A DNA stretch of 64,000 bases from NCBI GenBank assembly GCA_012932295.1, contig JAAONU010000016.1, positions 37,913,241-37,977,240 of the forward strand, written 5' to 3'. Positions 23,801 through 37,522 of the stretch are shown here, piece by piece. The translations under genes and the position numbers were made by a program. Numbering within the stretch: the stretch's first letter is position 1; each line of letters begins with the position of its first letter. Below the pieces are notes generated by a model. That model was not told the origin of the DNA and searched no databases. It saw only the letters and a list, made by a program, of their open reading frames with translations. Source of the stretch: Cyclina sinensis (taxonomy: Eukaryota; Mollusca; Bivalvia; Venerida; Veneridae).

Positions 23801-25340
23801 CTCTTTTCCTAATTTTTGACTTCGCGGGTTTTCAAACAGAAAACAAACAAAAACAAACAAAAAACAAAAATCACTTGAATTGTTAGGTAAGGTCTTTATA
23901 GCGCAAGGCAAAGCGCACAACGCAGGCACGCGTGACTGGTCTGAAACCCGTTTAGTTTGGCGAAGATCCGGTTATATGAAGCAGACGAGGTCAACGCCAT
24001 TCTACGCGTCCGAGCCCTGCTGACGTCGGGGGGAGGACTGAAGACTGGTTGAAGAAGACCGATGAAGAAGATCCTCAAGGCTCTGGGCCGTTGTTGTTGC
24101 TGCTCCAATCGAGACACCTACCATGTGGATGGCGGGCAAATCGGTTAGAAATCCGATGGTCGGTTGGACATCCGACTACACCTAGTCCTTGGCTCCTCCC
24201 TCTTCCTTCTACTTCCATTTAGACACTTCAAGCACATGAATGTAGCTTCAGACAAACCCCTCCATACACACTAAAGTCCAGATCCTAAACCTTGTATAGC
24301 AAAAAATAGTCTCAAGCCCCCCCCCCCCCCCCCCCCTCAATCACACTCAATACACAGAACCCACATGTAAATTTATGAGCTGAAGCTACTATTCATGCAA
24401 AGGATATATTAAACATAGCGACAATGTAAATAAAATTTTCATTCTTTTAATATGAGCGCTATGTGCAATATATCCTGCTTGACCAAAATTGCTAACGACG
24501 TCTAGACTTTCTAATGGGTTAGGCACCATTTGACCTCATTGGTCACGTGTCTGACCTAATTTTTTGGCTAAAAAAAAACATTAACAATTACCGTAAATGC
24601 TTAAAACTAGCACCTTAACATTCTCCCTTTTAGACTTCAAAATTAAACTACTTTTAGACATGCTGGGAGACATGTCGGGGTCCGACCACTAGTGCTGAAA
24701 GGCTTGGTGGACCTTCATAAAACTCACATCATCATCAACAACATTCGTCATGTTTGTAATAAATTTAGACCTGTCTAGGCTCTCGTGACTACCCACATCA
24801 CTAAAGCTTATTTGCATTTACTTGATGTATCATCCAGTTAGTGGAACCGTTGGTGTTTCTTGCAGATTTGTAGATATGGGGCTGTAAATAGATGTTTGAG
24901 TAATGGCAATGTTCGTTAGTAGTAACGCTATATGTATATCTTATTCAAAACTGGCCCTTCGCCGTTAGCCTAATTTATTAGGCTTAAAGTTTTAAACCCA
25001 TATATTGACCTGATATGTTTTAGTTGTTCAACCTTTAAGCCTAATTTTAAACTCCTTTTAACCAAGCGGATATCGTTCGGCACGGTTTTTACCCTGTCCT
25101 GGTTATCTATTAACCTAGAACACAGAGTATTCAGATTGCCAAATTTTGAATAAAATGGCGGATTAATCAGGTACGAGTTTCAGTTCTATATTTATGTATT
25201 TGTGTGTTTTCTTGGATTACAGGATCAGGTATGAATTTAGTTATCATATTTTATGATATCCTTAAACTATGTGAACTGTTGGACAAACGAGCCATAAAAA
25301 TCGCCTACGATTGGGCGAGTCCGCTTCACCAGATGCAGAT
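23801..25340. other. Intergenic; GC-rich block then AT-rich DNA, no gene recognised
   Basis: A GC-rich island at 23,890-24,150 stands out from the AT-rich surroundings but has no recognisable product on either strand. A poly-C run of about 22 lies near 24,319. The rest, to 25,340, has no supported gene. Confidence 0.4.
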
Positions 25341-25348
25341 CAAAGTGA

Positions 25349-25424
25349 GACGTAGAAGGTGAACAACTATAAAATATCAGCCTATAAAATGGGTTCACCT
25401 TCGGAGGCGAAATAGTGAGACTAC
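25349..25424 (+). repeat. Solo arm of the foldback found at 28,023
   Basis: GACGTAGAAGGTGAACAACT...AATAGTGAGACTAC matches the right arm of the palindrome at 28,094-28,170 essentially base for base over about 75 bp. It lies 390 bp downstream of the SLC23 stop. Confidence 0.85.
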
Positions 25425-25676
25425 TTCGCCGTTACTGATCCGAGCAAAAAAGGCTGCAGGTATCTTGCAACGTCAAACGGTTTGCCAAAACCCAAAACCA
25501 GAGGTAAGTCAGGTCATTTTTAATTCCTAATCCGATGGAAAAATACGAGAGAAACACTCGACTGCTTTAACAGATAAAACAAATGAAGTGATTTATTGAT
25601 CAATCACAAAAACATGTTGGAAAATAAACGACAATAAAAACAAGAAGAAACTATTCAACCTGTCTTTAGACCAGTG

Positions 25677-25682
25677 TTTATT
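25677..25682 (-). terminator. Candidate SLC23 polyadenylation signal
   Basis: Minus-strand AATAAA 130 nt after the SLC23 stop. A second candidate is at 25,592-25,597. Confidence 0.35.
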
Positions 25683-25810
25683 TGGATACCAAGAATGATC
25701 TGATTTGATAAATATATGGGTAATGTATTTACAGAATACACGACAAACTACATTGTATCACAATGAAAATATGAACAAATGTATCGATCTTGTACAATAA
25801 CTCTGAACTA

Positions 25811-28800
25811 TCATTCTGGTTTATCAGACTGAATAAATGGCAGTTTTTGTAAGCTAGGAAACATTTTAATTGCTTTGTTCAAGAAATTGAGATCGTAGGT
25901 TTCTTTTCTCGACACTTTGTAAAACGTGTCGCCATGCTCATGTTTTCTGCTCGTGAAGCCTCGTTCATGTAACGTACCTGAAAATGGAGAGAAAAGATCA
26001 ACACGAAGCGTGCAAGAAGTTATGTTTTTGTAAAAAAAAGACAAAATGATTATGTCTCTTTACCAATTCTTAATTGTATGCTTTATGAAAGACACATGCT
26101 TTTTGTTGTTTTGTTTTTGTTTGTTTGTTGATTTTTTTGACGGCGGTGTAAGTCCAAAGCTAGGCCTGAGCACGCTTACTTGAGAAAAAAAAGTTCTGTT
26201 CTGCATGGGTTAGCATAACTGGAAAATATATTCCGTCTATCAGTACTGTTTCAGATAAGAAATCGTAGAGTTTTCTGGCTGATGTTACGTTCTCAGTCAG
26301 CACATCAGTATAAATTCGCGAGAGGATAATACCCTTCCAGAAAACTGTCATATCAGTATATAACCTTCGTTAGGCATTTCAGGGTCGAACCCAATGTATG
26401 AATTCAAATGATATCTAAACGTGTGCAAGGTAGGTAACGAAACAAAAAAAAAAGATCCGAGTCATCTTATTAAACTTGGTCAAACCTTTAGGCAAATCAC
26501 ATCAGTATATATTCTGTCTCAGAATGTAAGATATATGTACTAATATACTGATTTCGGCAGACACCCTAAGTACAGATATTGTATGATCTGGATTTGTATC
26601 AAGATGTCTGGACACCCGAAGACGTAGCAAATTCTAGGGTCCTGGATACTTTCGTACAATTTTTCGGTGTTTATTTTTAGTTCATGTATACCTCTGACAG
26701 AGTTATCTAATATGGCGGCGGCAAGACCTCCAAGAAACATTGGTGTTCCAATAATACCTTTGATGATACCGTCTGTCGTTGCGTTGCCTGTAAATTAAAA
26801 GCTACATGATATGCACCACAAACTTCAAAATTATGCATTCATATAATATGTTAATGTTATAAAGTAGATCTATGTTATGTTGCTAGCTTTGGTAGTACTG
26901 AAAAATTCTTTGATCGTTTAAATTTATCACCCAAGATTTTTTGGGGATGAGAGATCGGAGGGTGAAGGGGTTATCATCTTGTCAATCTCAGGCTAACCCT
27001 ATCGAAGAATTGATCTAGGCTTGAAGAAATTACAAAAGTTTGGACCAAATAGTCGTTTTTTCCCTAATTATATGGCTATGTACCGGTATCTATAGCTTCC
27101 GGGTAACGTTCAACCCACTCCGGTATGACAATTCCAACATAGAGTGATAACCCAAATATCGCCAGATTTCGGGATGACGTCAGGTCTACCGAACGCAATG
27201 TAAATATTCCTATAGCTCCGAGGATTCCGAATGTGACGAACATGGCTCCACCTATTGCAGGATCGGGCATTGTTGACAGAACCGCCCCAAATTTACCAAT
27301 CAGTGAGAGAATTAAACACAGCACTCCCGTTGATATCATACATGTTCTGCTGGCAATCTTTAAAACAAAAGACGTAAATTGTTACTTGCCGGGAAAAAAA
27401 CTTTGGTGTTTTTTTTTTTGTTTTGTTTTTTTTTGCTCTACTTCTGCTCTTTTTATTTCAAATAGTTTATCTGACAACCTCTGTAACAACAATTTCTTTT
27501 AGTATTCACGCGTTTTACTCATGAATGACAAGTCCACTTTCAGAAGAATTATGGCAGCGCAAGAGTCAAAGTACCATGCAAGACTGTCCGCAAAAAGATG
27601 ATATTATTAAGCTTTTAAGGTATCCAGTCTTAATTAAAGCGCAAGACAAAACTATACTCGTCATTACCTTACTTATTCCAATCAACGAGACATGTGCTGT
27701 AGATGATGTTGTTGCATGCCCAGCCCCTAAAGCCCCTGATAATATGCTACCGAGACCCTCCATAAGAATACCACGGTTTACTGCGTGATGTGGTGGAGGT
27801 GGCACCCTTGATACATAAGCCGTGGCGTAGTAATCACCAATTGATTCCATTATTGATGAAATCACTGCAGACACAAAGCCGACAAATATCGTTATGTTGA
27901 AAAGCGGCGTTCCAAATTGTCCTGAAAGATATCAGTAGCATATTTTACCGATATTACTCTTGCCACATTCAGACTGATTCATTAGAATGACTTTTGGTAA
28001 TATTCTGATGCCACTAGGATATTCTCACTATTTCGCCTCCAAAGGTGAACCCTTTTTTTTTAAGGCTGATATTTTATAGTTATTCACCTTCTACGACGTA
28101 GAAGGTGAACAACTATAAAATATCAGCCTATAAAATGGGTTCACCTTCGGAGGCGAAATAGTGAGACTACCACTAGGACAGCTTGTCGCCATGCAATCAT
28201 TACAGCCGCAACTTTTTCTTACACAATATAACATTCAATTAAAAATACTCATACATGTGTATACGGACCTGGGTATGGAATATAGAACCAAGGAGTAGAT
28301 TGTATAATATCTTTTCTTATATCTGTTCTAGCACGGTAAGAGAGACGGTCAGGGTCATCTGGAAACACACTGGCTGCTGTAAGAATACCGCAAACCAACC
28401 ACGTGACCAAAATGCTCAGCAAAATCTGAAGATATCCGAACACAACCGAGAATATAGCATGGGTGAAGTAGTAAGTGTAATAAGTTTCCATAGAACCAAG
28501 AAAATCAAACAAAGCTTGCTATTTATTTGCAAACAATATCTCTTTTATCAAACTTGTATTTTTTTACCCTAATCTTGAGATGAGACTACAATGACCTAGC
28601 AGGTTGCTAAAAAAGCAACTTATTGAAACCACAATCCTGCACATTATCAGAAAGTGAACATGTATCAGCTCATTTGAAAACAAGAATTAAAAGAAACTTC
28701 GGACGCAACAGCGCAAATGCGAAGCACTGTGGAAATTTTAAAGTACCGCTTGAATAAAATCTAATAACATTTTGACCAGTTCGTCGCCTTGAAGATAGTT

Positions 28801-31800
28801 ACGAAATTAGTTGGAAATGGGAACGTTGTTATTAACTCTACTCACTGGAAACATCTGAAACACTGGTACCCTGTTTCCCCTCTGTTTTACCGCTGCACAA
28901 AACTTTGGACAGGGAAAGCCGATTCTGTCCATGTATAACATGAACAGTATTGTCAGCAAAATACACCTGGAATCAGATTTATAAGTTCTAATAATAAAAA
29001 TGTCACTGGCGGTAAGAAGAATGATTTTGGTAAATCACAATTCACAAGAGCAATACGAACGACAACAATAACACAAAAATATAAAGGAACATACATTGCG
29101 CTTATTGAATTTGGAGTACTAAAGTTTTCTTTTCATAGATAAAAAAAGAACTAGCTTCGTACAGATATCACAAGTACGTCTCAAAGAATAGCCCTGCTGC
29201 TGTCGCTCTCCGGAAGTACGGAATTGGCCGGAATAATGAATGAAATGAACAATTTACTTACAGCGACGACATTCCCCAATGAGTTCGGATGTATATCATA
29301 GGTATTTTGTACAATGACAAGCCAATCAAAGACACCACGACGGATATTGTCAAAGGCCCTATGAATCTCAGGAGGATTCCAACCAGCCCCGTAACACCAA
29401 TGATTACTTCAAAAAGGGACGCGTAAATAAGGCTCCCCATCATCTGTGAGCAATGTAACGTTAAAAATCTGCAGATTTATACTACTGCTACTACAACTAC
29501 TACTACAATGTCCTACTACTGATATTGAGATGTCTCAAAAATGCGATAAAACCCACTCGTTGAATATATGCAATCCAACAGGCATTTATTGATTAATTGC
29601 TAAATTTATTTGTTCGGTTTAAAATCAAATTAAGAGACGGCTGAAGTCTTCCTTGTTTAGAGATGCATTCGACGATGTAAGACTTAAGTAACTCCAGGCC
29701 CGTTTTCTTGCAAAATTTGTTGGCCAAAACATGCAGTTTCTTCAAGATCGGCGACAAGCTTTTGTTCCTTTAGTCAACGAAGCATCGTTTCCTTAAAATG
29801 CCACTTCAATATTCTCTACCTGTACTACGAAATTATTGTTGTATATCTGTAAGTTTTTGTTGTAAACATGTTAACTAGCGATCGATGTGGTCAGTTTGTG
29901 AGTTGAAAATGAGTTACAAAAAAACTTGTTTGTTTGTTTATTTGTTTACCTCTCGTAATTTAAAATACATTTCCTCGTCAGCCACTGTTTCAGTTATAGT
30001 GAGGTTGTCTTTCTGTGTGATGTTATAAACAATACTCGAGGTCTCTGGAGAAAAAAACTGTTTCAAAATGAGATGGAAGTGTTAAAACATGTACATGAAC
30101 AGATGTATTGTCGGACCCCACGGTAGAGAAACGGAATGAATCGGATATACAGACAAACCTCTACTATTAGAACAACTAATTAGTGGTTTATTTCAAGAAT
30201 GAGCCGTGATACGACAAAAACAAATTTTTTAAAAGAGTTTTGTGTTTGAAATAAGAAGAATCTTATTGGACATCTAGAACATTTCAAAAGGAATACTTAT
30301 TTTGTGTTGAAGAATCTGTCTGGACATTTAGAATGTCTTTCAAAAGTATACTCATTTTGTGTTTGAAATAAGAACAATATGTCTGGACATCTCAAACTTT
30401 TTAAAAGAAATACTCATTTTGTTCTGAAATACGAGGAATCTGTTTGGACATCTAAAAAATACTCACTTTGTGCTTCAAATGAGAAGAACCTGCCTGGACA
30501 TCTAGAACGTTTTTAAAAAGAATACTCATTTTGTGTTTGAAATGAATAAAAACTGTCTGAACATCTAGAATGTTTTTAAAAGTATACTAATTTTGTGTTT
30601 GAAATGAGAAGAATCTGTCTTGACATCTAGAAACGTTTTAAAAACAATATTATTATTTATCATTTATTTGTTTTGTGTGTTGAAATGAGAGAATCTGTCT
30701 CGACATCTGGAAACGTTTTAAAAAGAATACTCATTCTATGTTTGAAATAAGAATCTGTCTCGACATCTCAATCGTTTAAAAATAATACTTAATTTGTGTT
30801 CGAAATGGGAAGAATCTATCTGGACATCTAGAACGTTTTAAAAAGAATACTCATTTTGTGTTTGAAATGAGAATAGTTTCTCTGGACAAATCTAGAAACT
30901 TTTTAAAAAGAATACTCATTTTGTGTTTGAAATGAGAATAGTTTCTCTGGACAAATCTATAAACTTTTTAACAAGAATACTCATTTTGTGTTTGAAATTA
31001 GAATAATTTGTCTGGACATCTAGAACGTTTTTAAAAGAATGCATATTTGGTGCTTTAAATTAAAAGAATGTGTCAGATCATCTAGAAAGATTTTTAAAAG
31101 TATACTCATTTTGTGTTTGAAATGAGAAGAATCTGTTTACACATCTGCAGCGTTTTTAAAAGTATACTCATTTTGTGTTTGAAATGAGAAAAATCTGTCT
31201 GAACATGTAATACAATTGCGTGAGAATTAAGATTGACTATATCTATTCTTCTTTTTTATTTGTTTGCCGTATAACGTTTACATGTGACCTATGCGGTTCA
31301 GTACGTTTTCACCATTCCTTCCCCATACCATCCCGCTCCCCGCCAAAAAAAAAAAAAATCATGTTTCATTGCGATTTTTGTAAGAGTGTCGAAAAATGTG
31401 TCCAGAAAAAATTTGCATGAGCACTTCTGAAATCAGAATTAAAAATTTGATGGGAATTAATTGTCTGTTTCCGAAATTATCTAACTACAACGACGCTGGT
31501 AAAACATTTAACAACATTTTTCTTCCATAATTGATATTATTAACAGTTTCAGTTCGCATAAATAATCATAATTAAAAATGACATTATAGCATAGTTCATT
31601 AAAGTTTACTTACTTATAATCATAAAATGTTCCTATACTTTTTTTTAACACTATAGTTTCCGGTGAAAAAAAAACTATGTAAAATTAGACAATAACTTCC
31701 AGATATTTACTTTGTCCTATCACAGAGAATTTTTCCTTCTTTTGATGTTTAAATTATATTGAAGTCACTGTAAAGATAAAATAAGCAGGTGAGAAAATAC

Positions 31801-33744
31801 ATCCATTGTAAAAGATATAAAATGGCTGTAAAATAGAAGTCTGCTTCTGCCAAAAAACCAACAATGCTGCCATTTGTACACCTTAACTACCAAGTCTGGA
31901 TAATTATTTTTTCTTGAAAATTTCTGCAAATTAATATTGATAAATATTTTCACATTAATGCAGAGAGCAAGAGGGTTTTTTTTATTACTATATGACGTCA
32001 AATAGTGCTTTTTGACGTCATGATTGTGAAGTCTACCATTTTATTTCACTACAACAGCCTGTTTAAATTATTCAGAACAACTTCTCATAAATCATAAAAT
32101 TTATTTAAAATGATCTGTAAAGGATTTTTTTCAAATCAATTAAAAAGTCAAAATGTGGACTTTAACCACTGGATTGATAAAGTCGTGACACAGTTCAATT
32201 ATGTGACAAATTTTTATATAAATTAAGTGTTTCACTACTTTAAACACTGATGATCAAAGATTTGACAAATCAAATTTCTCCAAAGCTATTTCAAAATTTG
32301 GCGTGGGATTTACTGCATTTCGATCGTCCCCTACTAGCGGTTCGCACACCAATCTAGTCTGCATACATGCATGTTATTTTGGTAAGTCTTCCTAGAACAT
32401 TTTTTTCTCGGATTTTGTAACAAAAGTATATGATCGCTAATCATAGCTCACCCTTGTGGGATAGGTTCTCACATTGCCACCGTCTATCACTCTTCATTGC
32501 CATCAGCGGTATGAGGAAAGTTGAGCAGACACCTTGGAAAATTGACAGTCTGTTCAAAGTTTAAAATGCTATTATGCGTAAACCTACATTTTACTGTTGA
32601 ATGATATAACAATTATAGAATCTCTGACCAAGTTTTGATGGAACTGAACCACGTCAAGATTAAATATAGAGAAGTAAGGTACTTGAATGCAGATTGTTTG
32701 TTAGTCCAGGCTTAGCTGCGTTGTCCGATTACTGATATCAATAAAGGCACTGTAGTTACCAGTTACTATTCCTGCCACTCACTAGACTAAGTAGGGTGCA
32801 TGTAAACTGACATACCACGAATTAGTCCGATATGAATGAGAATCATCATTCGCCCTTCCTATTTTTAGTACTTTATACCAATTTTAGAAAATTGTTTTTA
32901 TGCAAGTTGTCACCCTTAGTATAATCAACATTACGTACCGTATTCCAAACAGTGGTTGAAGAGTCGTACAAACTCCTGTCATGAAAAGTGAGGTACAGAA
33001 TAACTTTGCCCTGACCGGATGGTCAGGTGCGGCGCAAATGACGTCAGAAATGACGTAGGCAGTAGTCAAAGCCCCTCCTAACCCGAGAAGAATATTCTGA
33101 AAAGTACAGGTTATGTAAAACAGAATAGTAATACAAATAAAGTTAAATTAGAGTCCACAATAAGGCGTTTTGCTCGAGATCCCTTAAAATATACAAGAAA
33201 GTAGACTACATTGTAATTCTTTTAGGTTGTAGATTCTAAATCTAACTTGTTGAGGTTTTTTTTTTTAAATTATTTTCAGCTTCCTTTCCTTACTTGAAAT
33301 GAATTGTTCAACATACAGAATAGACAGCACATGAACTCCAATGAAATATTTCAAAAATGAGAAAATGCATCAGCAGCAATTAAAACGTAACAAACTAAAT
33401 GCTGAAATTTCTAAAACTAGCTTTTATATGGCACACGTCAACGGAAGTCATGTTTCTACAAACTGTCTGTCATAAAGGTAGAAGTGAAAATTGCAAATGA
33501 TTGAAACCGAGTGAACACGAACATTTCGTGAAAGTGCATCTTACGTAAGTAATTTAAGAGTAAATACCTGCATTGCGACGGAGAACACTATTGCAACCGG
33601 CGGTATCTCATTCACGTTATATAATAAAGTAAAGTCAACACGGTTGTCGTCTGATACATCTTCACTTTTCGCTTCAGTTTTTGATTCATTTAAATCCGTA
33701 CAATTTAGTTCTATTTCAAATTGTGTATCTTCTAAGCTGTTCAT
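25811..33744 (-). CDS. SLC23A1-like: SLC23-family nucleobase/ascorbate-type transporter (complete, 11 exons)
   Basis: The family moves ascorbate or nucleobases across membranes using about 14 TM segments. Minus-strand exons: 33744-33568, 33096-32939, 32549-32452, 30044-29950, 29443-29262, 28966-28846, 28425-28269, 27921-27668, 27357-27084, 26787-26692 and 25977-25811. All phases agree and they total 1,779 nt, a 592-aa protein (human SVCT1 598). The ATG at 33744 opens MNSLEDTQFEIE. Clear family blocks are RFIGPLTISVVVSLIGLS, WFYIPYPGQFGTPLF, MESIGDYY (E355, D359), PPPPHHAVNRGI, LSTMPDPAIGGAMF, SSRNLAIFG and AAAILDNSVRG. Odd features: the TM1 QH motif reads QN (Q59-N60) across the exon 1-2 junction, and the NAT signature, SSPNIGVLGITK in human SVCT1, reads SSTAHVSLIGISK. 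It is a divergent paralogue; substrate cannot be inferred. Confidence 0.93.
28023..28165. repeat. Near-perfect palindrome, about 71-bp arms with almost no loop
   Basis: The left arm TCTCACTATTTCGCCTCC... and the right arm ...GGAGGCGAAATAGTGAGA meet at CTACGACGTAG. Mismatches are few. It lies in an SLC23 intron (between exons at 28269 and 27921). The same arm occurs alone at 25,349-25,424, so this is a dispersed foldback family. Confidence 0.88.
30225..31205. repeat. Intronic minisatellite, unit about 60-65 bp
   Basis: About 15-16 diverged units resembling ACTCATTTTGTGTTTGAAAT, then GAGAAGAATCTGTCTGGACAT and a CTAGAACGTTTTTAAAAAG part. The array fills most of a kilobase of the SLC23 intron between the exons at 32452 and 30044. 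Confidence 0.8.
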
Positions 33745-36700
33745 ATTTGTGTGTGTTTTTTTTTATTTTATTTGTTTATTTATTATTTTGTAACAAGCGG
33801 AAATGGTAATTTTCCTAGGCAATGCAGTTGTAGTAGTCTTGATTTAATCTGTTAGTCAAAATATTCAAACTATTAAATCAGCTTAGAAAATGATACCGTA
33901 TTTATTGTAAAAAGTGATGTATCGACAAGCGATTACAAGTATATTAGTACGAATAAGTTTGGTTCTAAAAGTGCATGGATGAAATGCAGTGTGTTATCTA
34001 TAGACTGCAAATTTGTCTAGTGTTTAGTGTAGTGCTTGTATTGAAAAATTGTGTAGTGAATCGATTCAAAGACAATTAATAAAACAGTATAGGTATTTTA
34101 GGTATTTGATAGATTGCAGACCTTGGGTAGTCTAAACTCCATTTTGTGTGCTGTTTTGTGTAGTGAACAACTTGGACATTTTACGTAGTGTATAAAATTA
34201 AAGTTAGTGTAAAGATTTTATAAACGTGAGGTGATTGCAATTTTATGTTAGTTTTTCGTGTAGTGTATAGATTGTTAATTTTCTGTAGAAACTGCAGATT
34301 TGTGTAGTTCTTAGAGTGTGATGACTCCAAATCTACGAAGTGTTTTGTGTAGTGTTTTTTTGACAGTCTATAGGGGAACTTTACCCTTAACTGATCGGAA
34401 TGATTATGCAAAGTCTGTACATGCTAGTTTTAACTGATTTCAGTTCAGAACAGTTCATGATGATTGCATGCACCTTGCGTATGTATGACAGACGAAGTGT
34501 GCAAGCACTACTAGTATACTGGTAAAATATATAAATGAAAATAACTGTCAAAGGAATAAAAACTACCACTAACAGGTAATACACTAATTGGAATAAGTAC
34601 TGTATAATCTGTGATATGTGTATTTAATGTACTGTCAGTTAGGTATGAAATTTGACACTGTATAACAGGAAATTTACAACAGTCACGTAGGAAGCCTACA
34701 AAAAGCTTATCAGGCGCGTTATTGCATATATTTAAGGATTTTTCAACGGATGAACTGAACATAATCTGCTCATCTTTGAATTTCATTTAGTCATTAACTT
34801 GGTCTTCTCTTCAAATGCAGATAAATACATAATAAACTCTGAATATAACCCGCATCCTTTTGCCCAAAAAAATCGATAATCAATTTTCTGTAGAATTTAT
34901 CACTGACTTATTTTCTCAAATATTACTAACGCAGTATTTCACTTTCCTAAAATTCTGCTTGAAACTGTATGCCATTTCGGAAATTAAAAAGAACATAAAA
35001 TAAAAGATGTTCGTATAATATATGCTAGTGTATGGCCTCGAAATATTTTTTTTTACTTATAAGTTTTATTCTCTTTTCCCCTGGTAACAAAATATCGTGT
35101 TCATTTGTTTCGCCCTTAACCTTGTTGCTAAATCAAATGTTGGTATTTCATAGTTTCAGTTAAATGGTAAACAATTATCAATATGATTTACAACTGCTAA
35201 TGATACTATATGCATACTGTTTTTGTATATTCTCGTTCTTTTTTATCCTGCCTACCATACAAGCAAAATAACACAGAGTTACTTTTATTAATATTCACAG
35301 TGGTTTGAATATCGTTTACGACTTCTGTGTTCATAGGAATTGTGGTCTGTTTAACACTTTCAACTGCATAGGGTGTTAACTGATACAGCATTGTAATACG
35401 CTATTTAACACAGCTATCCATCTTTCATTTTCATGTTTTAAAATTTACTTTTTAAGTTGGAACTAACCTTATCTACCTGGTATGAATACAAAACAAACTG
35501 TGCAACTGTTACCATATATGGAACGCCTTGGTCGTCATAAGTAAATGAAGAATATTCAGTCAAGGACTTTCATTTTAGTTAGTCACGAAAACAAAATGAG
35601 CAGTTACCGTAGAGACAAAAAGTACATCAGTGAGCAGCAGCAACAACAAGCACAAACTAAGACAGCAGCAACAGCAAATAATCAACAAAAATAAAGAATT
35701 ACAACACCACAACATAAACATAATTATACCACTAATACAGCTGCAATGCAATCAGCAAAATATACTACATCAAGATAAGTAGTCGCCGACATCAGAAACA
35801 GTAAACCAGTGAGGCAACTAGAAATTACAAGTACGCTACTTACTAGCCAACCTGTGACTACAAAACTATGGTAACAGTGACAACAACATAACAACAACTA
35901 CAACAAAAGACAGCAGCAACAAGATGGCAGAAACAACAGAGATAGAGCAGCAGCAGCAGCAAAGTTAGACAGTAACAAAGAACAACAATAGTTACAAACT
36001 TTTCAACAACAGAACTGTAATATATTTTTTACGAATTTAATACCTTTTTCTCAAATTTTATTCACAGTGTATGTACAAAATAGCATCTGAAAACTGAAGC
36101 TACAAAAAATACGAGTTTTATAAACTCGTCATAAGCAAATAACAGTTTAAAAAATAAGATTGAAAATAAACGAGATCAGGTTACCATAGTGATGTTAGAA
36201 GTATAAATGGCTGACATTAAAATGAAACAGATTATCGAAAGCTCTGGTATTTATTTTCTTTTATGTTTTCAAATCTTTGACTGTCAAACAATATGATTCT
36301 AATGCTCAAAAATAGGTCCAAAGGATTTATTTTCATCAGTCACTTGAAAACATAACAGCTCAAGTAATGAAACAGGTGCAACGGAATAAATTCCCTAGTG
36401 CAAGGTTAGCACATACGAAATAAGTTGTATGTTTATAAGACTGTGTTACCATTTAAAAATAGCCCTCAGGAACTAGGATTTGACATAAGTGGAAATACCA
36501 CATTGGTGGAAATATGGTGACAGTGATTTCCATCATACAAAACAATAAAAGACTCTGTACAAAACAAAACATATTACTGTAGGTATTACAAGATAAAAAA
36601 ATGTCAAATTAAAAAAAATGAAGGATAGAAATGATATATTTATATAGAAAATAGTACTATAAAATAAATAAATACGTATCAACAGATCGCAAAGAAATAC

Positions 36701-37516
36701 CTGGTTTTTTTTTGCAGCTATGACTGAAATATTTAAGTCAGTTTCTGCTTTACTTTAAAACATGGACCTGACAATTCTCTTTCATTATCATAAGATAAAC
36801 ATTTGGCATAGGTTTTAGCACATAATTTTCATTACACAAATGACACAGAGTAAGTAAAAAAATGAAGAACATAATACAATAAATATACATGTCATGGTTC
36901 TATTTGTTACCTTTACATGATGTTGCAAATTTGTTTATTTTTAGGGAAGATGTTTGATTTCCCTGGCAGTCAATGTATAATTTCGAGTGTTTGTGCCCGA
37001 ACTTTCAGGGGAGCTCTTGTTACTAACTTCACTGGTAGCAGATGTTGTTTTCTTTTTAAGTACATAAGATGTACAACCAAGGAAAGGGGAAAACTGAACT
37101 AGCCTTTGGCCTAACTAAAGGGCCATTTGCAGCAAAACAAGTCTCCAGGTACAATTATGTGACTGAACTCCACATCGTTCGCACTAGGTTAGGTCACAGC
37201 TAATTTACTTAATCAAGGGTCATGGGTTCGAATCAATCTACTAACACAGTCTTTTTCTTCCCTTTTCAAGACACACAGAAGCATTTTTTTCGAATGGTAT
37301 TTTGACTTATCTTAATTTTGAGGAAAACTATTCTAGGCTAAAGTCTGGAGGTCAGAAGGTTTAAGACAACGAAACAATGGAACTTCAGTGAAAAAAATGT
37401 CGGAATTCTTTAAACAACAGATTAAAATTTTATGTCATGGTATGGTTAGTGTCAAATCACAACCTGATATTGTGTCTGTAACACACAATGGTTAAAAGAA
37501 TATCACAATGAAAACT
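33745..37516. other. Intergenic between SLC23 (5') and the CHST15-like gene (3')
   Basis: Contains the SLC23 promoter region, a degenerate repeat with TGTGTAGTG motifs (about 34,000-34,360), and a CAG/CAA-rich low-complexity stretch (35,620-36,000). A tRNA-like B-box, GGTTCGAATCA, at 37,225-37,235 probably marks a SINE fragment. No further gene is supported. Confidence 0.5.
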
Positions 37517-37522
37517 TTTATT
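37517..37522 (-). terminator. AATAAA overlapping the CHST15-like stop codon
   Basis: The minus strand reads AAATGAATAAAAG, so the TGA stop shares its last A with an AATAAA. If used, the 3' UTR would be only a few tens of bases. Alternative signals exist further downstream. Confidence 0.35.

Noticed and set aside
23684..23929. Lys-rich minus-strand ORF
   Set aside because: The Lys run is the translation of the poly-T tract; no independent protein signal.
27233..27788. Two plus-strand ORFs opposite the SLC23 exons
   Set aside because: They are antisense shadows of exons 8 and 9, whose minus-strand frames carry the conserved transporter sequence.
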